Positions 17,477 to 24,841 of a stretch of 64,000 bases of DNA are shown piece by piece. The stretch comes from RHKK01 sp964596245. GTDB taxonomy: Bacteria; Patescibacteriota; Patescibacteriia; 2-12-FULL-60-25. The position numbers were made by a program, and so were the translations under genes. Position 1 is the stretch's first letter, and every line of letters starts with the position of its first letter. The stretch lies in contig CAZQSK010000004.1 in the NCBI GenBank assembly GCA_964596245.1, positions 1 to 64,000 on the forward strand, in the 5' to 3' direction. The notes under the pieces are model-generated. The model did no database searches and was not told the origin of the DNA. It saw nothing but the letters and a program-made list of their open reading frames with translations.

Positions 17477-18628
17477 ATGTCATCTCGCCGCATCGCATAT
17501 GTCACCGGATCGCGCGCCGATTTCGGTTTGATGCAGCCGATTCTGGATGCGATTCGCAATCATCCCGAACTTTTGTTGGATGTTCTTGTGGCGGGTGAGC
17601 ATTTTTCAGACATTCATGCGCGTAGCGTGGATGAGGTGATGCGTGCGTATCCGGATGCGATTCAGCTTGATGCGCCTTTGCGTGGTGACAAGCATGAGCA
17701 CCATGCTCGGTATCTCGCCGAGTTGCATACGGCACTGACTGAACGTTTTATTGAGGTGCGTCCGGATGCGATTCTTGTCCTCGGTGATCGCGGCGAACAG
17801 TTGATCGCGGCCTTGGTCGGTACATATTTGCGCATCCCCGTCATTCATCAGCATGGTGGAGAGCTTTCTTCGACGCTCGACAATGCGGCGCGCTTTGCCG
17901 TGAGTCGTTTGGCGCATTTTCATACGCCCGCCCTTGCGTCAGCGGCGACACGTTTGCGAGTCACCGGTGAACATCCGGATCGTATTCGCGTCATGGGTGC
18001 TCCATCGCTGGATCGCATCCACAACATGCAATGGCCTTCACGCGCGGAATTGTTCACACGTCTTGGACTTGATCCGGCTCGCGAATTGATTTTTGTCACG
18101 CAGCACTCGACGACCGAGACATCTGAGCAAGCCGGAGAAGAGATGCGCATCGTGCTTGAGGCGGTCGGTCGTTTGAATCGTCAGGTGTTGGCGGTGAATC
18201 CGCATTTGGATCCCGGAGGGACGAAGATGGTCGATGTATTTAACGAATTCCGGACGCGCCCCGGTTATCACTTTCGTGCGAATTTGGGTCATGCAGACTT
18301 TTTGTCCGTGGCTCGTGAAAGTGCCCTGTGGATCGGCAATAGCAGCGCTGGGGTGATCGAATCCGCTAGTTTGGGAGTTCCCGTTATTAACCTTGGAACC
18401 CGCCAGTCCGGTCGCGAGCGAGGGGCAAATGTATTGGATGCCGCTCTTGAGATCGAAGCCATCGTGGCTGCGGCAGATTTTGCTTTGCGTGATCAGGCAT
18501 TCCGCGCCATCGTCGCCAAACGTGAAAGTCCGTGGGGAGATGGAAAGACGGGGGAGCGCGTCGCGAATTTGTTGGCTGAACTTGATTTGGCCGAGCTTGT
18601 GAATAAAGCGTTTGATTTTCCTGTATAG
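17477..18628 (+). CDS. neuC: Hydrolysing UDP-GlcNAc-type 2-epimerase (NeuC/LegG-like)
   Basis: A 383-residue NeuC-family enzyme: GSRADFGLMQPIL near the N-terminus, LGDRGEQ and HQHGGE in the middle, GNSSAGVIES in the C-terminal GT-B domain. It inverts C2 and releases the nucleotide, giving a free mannosamine-type sugar for NeuB. In this operon the substrate should be UDP-2,4-diacetamido-trideoxyglucose (LegG role). I place the start at ATG 17477, 9 nt after the neuB stop; no Shine-Dalgarno sequence. Confidence 0.92.
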   Translation: MSSRRIAYVTGSRADFGLMQPILDAIRNHPELLLDVLVAGEHFSDIHARSVDEVMRAYPDAIQLDAPLRGDKHEHHARYLAELHTALTERFIEVRPDAILVLGDRGEQLIAALVGTYLRIPVIHQHGGELSSTLDNAARFAVSRLAHFHTPALASAATRLRVTGEHPDRIRVMGAPSLDRIHNMQWPSRAELFTRLGLDPARELIFVTQHSTTETSEQAGEEMRIVLEAVGRLNRQVLAVNPHLDPGGTKMVDVFNEFRTRPGYHFRANLGHADFLSVARESALWIGNSSAGVIESASLGVPVINLGTRQSGRERGANVLDAALEIEAIVAAADFALRDQAFRAIVAKRESPWGDGKTGERVANLLAELDLAELVNKAFDFPV

Positions 18629-18629
18629 T
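18624..18629 (+). promoter_or_regulatory. Internal -10 box, leaderless type
   Basis: TATAGT ends 8 nt before ATG 18638, inside the 3' end of the NeuC-like gene. No convincing -35 lies 17-18 nt upstream, so this may be a weak internal promoter for the acetyltransferase-to-lyase half of the operon. Confidence 0.4.
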
Positions 18630-18637
18630 GATTATCT

Positions 18638-19030
18638 ATGGATCGCTTTGATGCCTGGCAGCCGCCTCAAATCGAGGACGGCAAACTCACCAAGTGGAAT
18701 TGGCTTGTTCAGAATGTCGTGAATCTAACATTGGGCAAGAAAACCGACATCGGAGCGTTTACCTACATCAACGCCAAGCATGGTGTGGTGATTGAAGATG
18801 AAGTTCAGATTGGCTCACACTGTTCCATCTATTCCGTTTCCACCATCGATAACAAGCAGGGGACCGTGACGCTGAAAAAGAATTGCAAGATCGGATCACA
18901 CAGCGTGGTGATGCCTGGTGTCACGATCGGCGAGAACTCCGTGATCGGCGCTTGTTCATTTGTGAATAAAGATATTCCTGCTAACAGTGTTGCGTACGGT
19001 GTTCCAGCTAAAGTTGTCCGCTCGCTATGA
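18638..19030 (+). CDS. Left-handed beta-helix N-acetyltransferase (LegH/WlbB-like)
   Basis: A 130-residue hexapeptide-repeat acetyltransferase. Isoleucine-led repeats run through most of the chain (IGAFTYI, VQIGSHCSIYS, CKIGSHSVVMPGVTIGENSVIGA), ending with PANSVAYGVPAKVVR as in sugar O- and N-acetyltransferases. It is short for the family and would work as a trimer using acetyl-CoA. Between NeuC and the DegT aminotransferase it fits LegH, which acetylates the 4-amino group of the UDP-amino sugar. Its end overlaps the next gene by 4 nt. Confidence 0.8.
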   Translation: MDRFDAWQPPQIEDGKLTKWNWLVQNVVNLTLGKKTDIGAFTYINAKHGVVIEDEVQIGSHCSIYSVSTIDNKQGTVTLKKNCKIGSHSVVMPGVTIGENSVIGACSFVNKDIPANSVAYGVPAKVVRSL

Positions 19031-20139
19031 AGACTTATCCCGTAAGTTTACCGCATATCGGCAAAGAGGAAGAGCAAGCGGTGCTCGATGTTTTGCGCTC
19101 CGGGTATTTGAGTCTTGGTCCGAAGCATACGGAATTTGAAAAAATGTTCGCCGAAGCCATCGGCACGAAGTATGCCTGTTCGGTGAATAGCGGAACGTCC
19201 GGTTTGCATCTGACCATGCTTGCGGCCGGAATCGGTCCTGGGGATGAAGTGATTACCAGTCCGTTTTCTTTTGTCGCGTCCTCCAATAGCGTGATGTTCG
19301 TCGGTGCGACCCCGGTGTTCGTCGATATCGAAGAGCGTACTGGCAATATGGACGCGTCGCTTATCGAGGCGGCGATCACGGAAAAGACCAAGGCTATTCT
19401 TGTCGTGCACATCTTTGGACAAATGTGCGACATGGAAAAAGTGATGGAGATTGCCAAGCGTCGCAACTTGATTGTGATCGAAGATGCCTGCGAATCCGTG
19501 CTCGCCTCACGTAACGGAGCAAAGGCCGGAACACTCGGACAAAGCGCGGTGTTTGCGTTCTATCCAAACAAGCAGATGACCACCGGTGAAGGCGGCATGA
19601 TCGTCACGAATGAAGAACGCGTGTACAAATTATGTAAGAGTTTGGCGAATCAGGGGCGCGCCGAGAACATGCAATGGCTGGATCACCAGTATCTTGGTTA
19701 CAACTATCGCATGGATGAGATGAGTGCGGCGCTTGGTATCGAGCAATTGAAGAAGCTTCCTCAATTCATCGCGGAACGCAAGCAAATCGCGAAGTGGTAC
19801 GATGAGGCATTTGCCCATGCAAATGTCGGGGTCGTGACTCCGTGGATTGCTCCTGAAAACGATCACACCTATTTCGTGTACGTGATTCAGCTTCCGGAAA
19901 ACGTCGATCGCGATACCATGATCGGACGTTTGAAAGAGGTTGGGGTGATGACAAAGCCGTATCTTCCTTCCATTCACTTGTTTGGTTTTTATCGCGAGAA
20001 GTTTGGTTACAAAGAAGGTGCCTTTCCGGTGAGCGAAAAGGTGAGTCGCCGCAGTATCGCCCTGCCCATCTACATAGGCTTGACTCAGGACGATGTCCGT
20101 GAGATTGTCGCGCGCGTGACCAAGGCGCTTCAGAACTGA
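19027..20139 (+). CDS. DegT/DnrJ/EryC1 sugar aminotransferase (LegC-like)
   Basis: A 370-residue PLP-dependent sugar aminotransferase. The PLP lysine is in FYPNKQMTTGEGG (about residue 181), preceded by the VIEDACESV aspartate motif and the SGTSGLHL phosphate loop. It transfers an amino group from glutamate to the 4-keto carbon of a UDP-4-keto-6-deoxy sugar. It stands next to the dehydratase that should make this ketone, as LegC does. Normal length and no Shine-Dalgarno sequence. Confidence 0.9.
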   Translation: MKTYPVSLPHIGKEEEQAVLDVLRSGYLSLGPKHTEFEKMFAEAIGTKYACSVNSGTSGLHLTMLAAGIGPGDEVITSPFSFVASSNSVMFVGATPVFVDIEERTGNMDASLIEAAITEKTKAILVVHIFGQMCDMEKVMEIAKRRNLIVIEDACESVLASRNGAKAGTLGQSAVFAFYPNKQMTTGEGGMIVTNEERVYKLCKSLANQGRAENMQWLDHQYLGYNYRMDEMSAALGIEQLKKLPQFIAERKQIAKWYDEAFAHANVGVVTPWIAPENDHTYFVYVIQLPENVDRDTMIGRLKEVGVMTKPYLPSIHLFGFYREKFGYKEGAFPVSEKVSRRSIALPIYIGLTQDDVREIVARVTKALQN

Positions 20140-20142
20140 GCT

Positions 20143-21201
20143 ATGTATAAGCCCGAATTCGAGGGGAAGACTATTTTAGTGACCGGCGGTACCGGCTCTA
20201 TCGGCTCACAGATCGTGAAGCAGCTTTTGGCGTTCAATCCGAAACAGGTTCGCGTATACAGCCGTGATGACTCGAAGCAGTTTTATTTGTTGAAGCGTTT
20301 AAATGATGATTCGCGTTTACGCATGCTGATCGGCGACATTCGTGATGAGAAGCGTCTTGAGCAGGCCATGCACGGCGTGGATGTCGTGTTCCATTGCGCC
20401 GCACTCAAGCACGTTATTGGAACGGAGAATAATCCGCATGAAGCCGTGAAGACAAATGTTATCGGTACGCAAAACGTGATCGAAGCATGTCTCAAGAACG
20501 GCGTTGAAAAAATGGTTGGTATCTCTACCGACAAGGCGGCTGATCCGACGAGCGTGCTTGGTTGTACAAAACTCCTTTCGGAAAAGTTGGTAACCACCTC
20601 CAGCCATTATAAGGGACCAATGCAGACGAAATTTTGTTTCGTACGCTTTGGAAATGTCATCGGTACGCGTGGTTCGGTGATTCCGTTGTTCGTACGTCAG
20701 ATCAAACAGGGAACCCCGATCACGCTCACTGATCCGGACATGTTGCGTTTCTTCATGTCGATCGACGAAGCGGTGCGCCTCATCTTTAAGGCCACGCGTC
20801 TCACACAGGATCGCGAAGTATTTATTTTGAAGATGCCCGTCATTCGCATTGGCGATTTAGCGAAGCAGGTGATTGAGCACTACGCGCCGCGCTTTGGAAA
20901 GAACCCTCAGGAGATTGAAGTGAAGAATATCGGACGCCAAATCGGAGAACGCGTGTACGAAAAATTACTCGGTCGCGAAGAAGGGGAGAATGCCCTTGAA
21001 ACGGATGACATGTTCATTATCGGGCCATTCGTGGACTCGCGTTGGGATACGCCGATCAAGCTCGAGCACTATCCGGGCGCTCGCCGTTTGGAGGTGAAGG
21101 ATTACACGACCCATTCGCAAATTGATGCATTGCTTGGTCCTGAGCAGATTAAAGCCTTGCTTGTTCGTAACGAGGACTACATCAACGAGGCATTGTGGTA
21201 A
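20143..21201 (+). CDS. UDP-GlcNAc 4,6-dehydratase (LegB/CapD-like SDR)
   Basis: A 352-residue short-form polysaccharide dehydratase. NAD loop GGTGSIGS lies at residues 15-22, with the family's STDKAADP at about 128-135. The catalytic Tyr or Met of the Y/M-x-x-x-K pair is leucine here (L139, with K143 retained in VLGCTK). The enzyme removes water from UDP-GlcNAc to make the 4-keto-6-deoxy intermediate that starts legionaminic acid synthesis. The leucine substitution is unusual and may alter the mechanism. Ends 9 nt before the citrate-lyase-like genes. Confidence 0.85.
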   Translation: MYKPEFEGKTILVTGGTGSIGSQIVKQLLAFNPKQVRVYSRDDSKQFYLLKRLNDDSRLRMLIGDIRDEKRLEQAMHGVDVVFHCAALKHVIGTENNPHEAVKTNVIGTQNVIEACLKNGVEKMVGISTDKAADPTSVLGCTKLLSEKLVTTSSHYKGPMQTKFCFVRFGNVIGTRGSVIPLFVRQIKQGTPITLTDPDMLRFFMSIDEAVRLIFKATRLTQDREVFILKMPVIRIGDLAKQVIEHYAPRFGKNPQEIEVKNIGRQIGERVYEKLLGREEGENALETDDMFIIGPFVDSRWDTPIKLEHYPGARRLEVKDYTTHSQIDALLGPEQIKALLVRNEDYINEALW

Positions 21202-21210
21202 GTTAACGGT

Positions 21211-22167
21211 ATGCGCCTGATCGAAGCCGATGGGAAGCGACTGTTGCAAGAAATGGGGATCGCTGTGCCTGAACAAGGTTCGAGCGGCCCCTTTTTTGTT
21301 AAAGCCCAAGTGCTGCGCGGTGGTCGCGGAAAGGCAGGATTGGTGAGACGCGCTGCGAATTTGGAAGAAGTTGAACTCGCAAAGAAAGAAATTGAGAACG
21401 TGTTGGGCCGCGTACCTGATGGTGGCTTTTTGGTTGAAAGCGAAGTGCCGCATGTTCGCGAATGGTTTCTATCGATTGATTTGGATCGCGCCGCTGGCGA
21501 TTGGCGCGTGAATGTCGGTGAGGGGGGAATGGACGTATCTTCGGCCAAGAGTTTTCCATTCGCGTCATTTCAAGATGAGAAATTTGGCGCACTCGCCAAG
21601 CGGTTGATGGAGGGCATGCGCACGCATCGCATCACGAGTTTGGAGATCAACCCGCTGGCGGAAAAAGAAGATGGGTCGCTTGTTGCATTGGATGCAAAGA
21701 TTACGTTGGAGGATGAAGCATCTGTGCGCCAAGTTGATTTGAACGGTGATATTGCGCTTATTCTTTCCGGGGGCGGTGCGAGCCTTGTCGCATTGGATGC
21801 GTTGGAGTTGGCCGGCGGTAAAGCGGCTAATTATGTGGAGCTTTCCGGCAATCCTGATCCGGAACTTGCAAAGCAGACGGCGTTGCAGGTTTTTTCTAAG
21901 CCGGGATTGAAAGCGGTGTGGGTTGCAGGGTCGTTCGCAAACTTTACGGACATTGCTTCTACCGTTGGTGCGGTGCGTGCCGCATACGATGAAGCGGGTT
22001 TATCGATTCCATTTGTTGTTCGTCGTGATGGCCCGCGTGCCGATGAAGCCGAGGCCGAAACACGAGCTTGGGCTGAGGCGAAGAAAATCCCATACGCGTT
22101 TCATCGCGCAAACACGAATCTCGAAACATCGGCCCAGGTTTTGATGGATCTCATGAAAAACGTATGA
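21211..22167 (+). CDS. ATP-grasp succinyl-CoA-synthetase/ATP-citrate-lyase beta-like subunit
   Basis: A 318-residue protein with the ATP-grasp nucleotide site VKAQVLRGGRGKAG (residues 30-43). It also has the LEINPLAEKEDGSLVALDAKI segment (given here only as a landmark near 145-165) and a ligase-CoA domain with LSGGGASLVALDAL. It is about 70 residues shorter than SucC. The family joins a carboxylate to CoA using ATP through phosphohistidine. It overlaps the alpha-like gene by 4 nt, and a citrate-synthase-like gene follows, so the trio looks like a split ATP-citrate lyase (CcsA/CcsB/Ccl layout). The carboxylate substrate is unproven. Confidence 0.8.
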   Translation: MRLIEADGKRLLQEMGIAVPEQGSSGPFFVKAQVLRGGRGKAGLVRRAANLEEVELAKKEIENVLGRVPDGGFLVESEVPHVREWFLSIDLDRAAGDWRVNVGEGGMDVSSAKSFPFASFQDEKFGALAKRLMEGMRTHRITSLEINPLAEKEDGSLVALDAKITLEDEASVRQVDLNGDIALILSGGGASLVALDALELAGGKAANYVELSGNPDPELAKQTALQVFSKPGLKAVWVAGSFANFTDIASTVGAVRAAYDEAGLSIPFVVRRDGPRADEAEAETRAWAEAKKIPYAFHRANTNLETSAQVLMDLMKNV

Positions 22168-23042
22168 GCGTGTTTCCATCACAAGGAGCATCCGTGCTCA
22201 TCCAAGGTATGACGGGTAAAGAAGGCTCGCGCATGGCGGGTTGGATGATTGCGTCCGGAACAAAGGTCGTTGCAGGAGTTACGCCCGGCAAAGGCGGCCA
22301 AGAAGTTGAGGGACGACCAATTTTTAATACCGTGAAAGAAGCTCGAGAGAAATTCCCGGAAATCTCGGTGAGCTGTGTGGTTGTTCCTGCGACGTTGGTG
22401 CTCGGTGCCGCGCGTGAAGCAATGGAAGCGGGAATCCCATTCATTCATATTTTGACGGAGAATGTTCCGGTGCATGATGCGGTTGAGATCCGTTATTTAG
22501 CAGCCTCGCATCAGGCACGTGTGCTTGGTCCTGCGTCTGTTGGTTTGCTACGTTTTCCTGCATTTCGGCTGAGCTATCTTGGCGGAGAAACTCCGTTTGA
22601 CGGTCATCTGAAAGAAGGGGATATTGCCGTACTCTCAACATCTGGAGGAATGACGAACGAAATTATTTCTGCGTTTTCTCGCGAAGGGTTGGGAATCCGT
22701 TTGGCGATTGCAGTGGGCGGTGGCAGTGTTGTTGGTACGAGTTTGGTCGAAGCGATGGAATTGGTTGATGCTGATCCGGATGTGAAACGCATCGCTATTT
22801 TTGTTGAGCCAGGACAGCCCATCCTTAATCATTTGCTGGCCGGACATCTACCCAAAAAACCACTGACGATTTTCTTGGCTGGTGAAGCATTGGATCGTTT
22901 GCCTCGTGGCTTGCCGTATGGCCATACCGGGACTATTCTCGGGGAGAATGAGCCAACCATTGCAGAGATGCGAGCTAAGCTTAAGGCGAAGGGAGTTGTG
23001 TGCGCCTCAACCATGTCCGAATTTATCCAACTCACCAAATAG
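22164..23042 (+). CDS. Succinyl-CoA-synthetase/ATP-citrate-lyase alpha-like subunit
   Basis: A 292-residue partner of the ATP-grasp gene. It shows the CoA-binding Rossmann region IQGMTGKEGS (13-22), the GVTPGKGG loop, and the active-site phosphohistidine H254 in YGHTGTI. The LGPASVG segment replaces the usual GPNCPG of SucD, which hints at a substrate other than succinate. Length matches SucD. In the split ATP-citrate lyase of some Aquificales the same two subunits make citryl-CoA. Lying next to a citrate-synthase-like lyase, a hydroxy-polycarboxylate is the best guess. Confidence 0.8.
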   Translation: MSVFPSQGASVLIQGMTGKEGSRMAGWMIASGTKVVAGVTPGKGGQEVEGRPIFNTVKEAREKFPEISVSCVVVPATLVLGAAREAMEAGIPFIHILTENVPVHDAVEIRYLAASHQARVLGPASVGLLRFPAFRLSYLGGETPFDGHLKEGDIAVLSTSGGMTNEIISAFSREGLGIRLAIAVGGGSVVGTSLVEAMELVDADPDVKRIAIFVEPGQPILNHLLAGHLPKKPLTIFLAGEALDRLPRGLPYGHTGTILGENEPTIAEMRAKLKAKGVVCASTMSEFIQLTK

Positions 23043-23046
23043 CCAT

Positions 23047-23715
23047 ATGTCTGATATCACAAAGATCGGTGAGGAAAATCCGGAGGGATACATGCTGCGC
23101 GGCGAGCCGCTTGCCGGTTTGATTGGTGGTTCTTTTGCTGCCGCTACGTTTCTTGCTTGGTTTGGACGTGATGGAAAAGAATCCGAGTTGGCAATTTTTG
23201 AAGCCTGTCTTGTTGCAAGCCTTGATCACGGTGCCGAACCTCCAAGTGCACAGGCGACACGTCTTGCTGCGTCAACCGGAAAAACATTGTCGCAATCCGT
23301 ATCAGCTGGAATCGGTGTATTGGATACGAAGCATGGAAATGCAGGTGGAGCCTGCGCGACTTGGTTGCGTGAACATCTTGGACAAGATGTGACAGAGTTG
23401 GTTGCGAATGAATTGAAAGTAGGAAATCGTTTGTTGGGCTTTGGTCATCGCGTGTATGAAAAAGATCCGCGCACAATTGCGTTGCAGCGCGTAGCAAAAG
23501 ATCAGGCTTTGGATTTGCCGCATTTTGAATTTGCTTTGAAAGTAGCCGAAGCGTTGTCTGCCGCAAAAGAAAAAACGATGCCATTGAATGTGGACGGTGC
23601 CATCGGCGCATTGTGTGCGGATTTGAAATGGCCGGATGCAATCGCGGATGCATTGTTCATCCTTGGTCGCACGGGAGGATTGGTGGCGCACGCACGAGAA
23701 GCGGCAGGAAAATAA
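23047..23715 (+). CDS. Citrate-synthase-like lyase (citryl-CoA lyase homologue)
   Basis: A 222-residue protein equal to the catalytic part of citrate synthase. All three catalytic positions are visible: H96 in KHGNAGG, H134 in GFGHRVYEKDPR and D183 in NVDGAIG, the last resembling the lyase domain of ATP-citrate lyase. It could cleave citryl-CoA to acetyl-CoA and oxaloacetate, or run a related Claisen reaction. The frame is open upstream, but ATG 23047 follows the alpha-subunit stop by 4 nt and gives the natural N-terminus. It is the last gene of the nonulosonate operon. Confidence 0.8.
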   Translation: MSDITKIGEENPEGYMLRGEPLAGLIGGSFAAATFLAWFGRDGKESELAIFEACLVASLDHGAEPPSAQATRLAASTGKTLSQSVSAGIGVLDTKHGNAGGACATWLREHLGQDVTELVANELKVGNRLLGFGHRVYEKDPRTIALQRVAKDQALDLPHFEFALKVAEALSAAKEKTMPLNVDGAIGALCADLKWPDAIADALFILGRTGGLVAHAREAAGK

Positions 23716-23735
23716 AAAATCCGCTGTTCAGCGGA
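23712..23735 (-). terminator. Intrinsic terminator overlapping the stop codon
   Basis: Minus-strand stem TCCGCT/AGCGGA followed by six T. The TGA of the gene ending at 23728 lies at the loop side of the hairpin. Confidence 0.85.
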
Positions 23736-24765
23736 CGAGGGTGAGGATCTCCTTCAGGATCTCCTTGGTGTTGAGCATGGGGCTCTCGGCGCGGTACCTG
23801 CGTACCCCTTCGATGAGCTTGTTGTTGTATTCGTGGTAGGCCCAGCGCACCAGATCGAAAGTGCTGACGCTGAGATTCGCCGCGATCCCCACCTCGCAGC
23901 CCGGATAGCGGCTGTAGGGGACGCCGGCTCGGTGCAGGCCGGCGGCGCATGCGGGAGTGTCCACATTGACCGCGATCTTCCCCTTGAGCGCCGCGACCAG
24001 AAGGGCGGTGCCCGCAGGACTGACGGTGATGTCGCACACGGCGGCGAGATCATCACCGCTCGCGCCCTCCGGTTGGAGCACGCGCCAATCGCGGGGGAGG
24101 CGAGCGCCGATTCCGAAGCCCTTGAGCAGCATCTCGACGCGATCCGCCCTCCCTTCGAACTCCTGGAAACGCGGATGCATCCGCGTCACTAGTCGGTAGT
24201 CGCTTCCTCTGAGAGAGGTCAGCATGAGCATGAGCGACGGTTCGGTCTCATCGAGGCCACCCGCGAAGAATACAAGAGGGGTCTTGCTATCGTCCCGGAG
24301 TTTCTCGGCCCAGGCCACGGCTTCGGGTTTGGGCTGGTAGTTGGCGAGCGGGTGCCCGGCGAGGAGCATTCGTGTCTCGGTGTAGCGGTCGTCCTGACGC
24401 AGGATGTTCCGCGCGATCGAGTCGAGCGTCACGATCAGGTCTGGCTTGGCCGTGAGGTTCAGGCACTTGGCCCAGTAGTCCTCGATGGCGACGAAGGGGA
24501 TGCGAAGCCGGTTGGCCTGCAGCCCAAGCTGGTTCTCGGCGAGCGGTCGCGGAGAGCCGATACCGGTGATCACGAGCTGGACATCGAGTCCCTCGAGATC
24601 GGGTGCTGCCTGCCACATCGGCTCCTGACCGGCATTTCGCCAGTAGTTCACCGATTTGCCCTCGGCGCAGATGCAGACATTGTGTCCGTCGGCGCGCAGG
24701 GCCATAGTGAGGGGATGGATGACGTGGAAACCTCCCACGTCCATGGTCGCAACGATGACGTTCAC
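23728..24765 (-). CDS. GT-B-like protein, possible glycosyltransferase or epimerase
   Basis: A 345-residue protein with the general GT-B layout. The N-terminal Rossmann half opens VIVATMDVGGFHVIHPL, and the C-terminal half carries DITVSPAGTALLVAALKGKIAVNVD, where a Ser/Pro-Gly loop faces the donor as in UDP-GlcNAc 2-epimerases and related transferases. I cannot name the family. It starts with GTG 24765 behind a strong AAGGAGG 5 nt upstream, has G/C-rich codons and its own terminator, and points against the flanking operon. It looks like an inserted single-gene unit. Confidence 0.65.
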   Translation of the reverse strand: MNVIVATMDVGGFHVIHPLTMALRADGHNVCICAEGKSVNYWRNAGQEPMWQAAPDLEGLDVQLVITGIGSPRPLAENQLGLQANRLRIPFVAIEDYWAKCLNLTAKPDLIVTLDSIARNILRQDDRYTETRMLLAGHPLANYQPKPEAVAWAEKLRDDSKTPLVFFAGGLDETEPSLMLMLTSLRGSDYRLVTRMHPRFQEFEGRADRVEMLLKGFGIGARLPRDWRVLQPEGASGDDLAAVCDITVSPAGTALLVAALKGKIAVNVDTPACAAGLHRAGVPYSRYPGCEVGIAANLSVSTFDLVRWAYHEYNNKLIEGVRRYRAESPMLNTKEILKEILTLVR

Positions 24766-24804
24766 GGAGGCCTCCTTGTAGGGGGGGGTGAAGGGGCAAT
24801 GGCA

Positions 24805-24834
24805 TTGCTTTCCTAGCGATTTTTCTGCAATGTG
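24805..24834 (+). promoter_or_regulatory. Candidate promoter, leaderless type, for the YfhO-like gene
   Basis: TTGCTT (24805-24810), an 18-nt spacer and TGC-AATGTG (-10 at 24829-24834, with an extended TGn) end 7 nt before ATG 24842. Confidence 0.45.
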
Positions 24835-24841
24835 TCAATCC

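Noticed and set aside
21211..23042. sucC-sucD of the TCA cycle
   Set aside because: The beta subunit is short, the alpha loop is not GPNCPG, a citrate-synthase-like gene follows, and no other cycle gene is near.
22882..23715. Longer start for the citrate-synthase-like gene
   Set aside because: The extra 55 residues overlap the alpha-subunit gene and look non-natural; ATG 23047 is adjacent to its stop.
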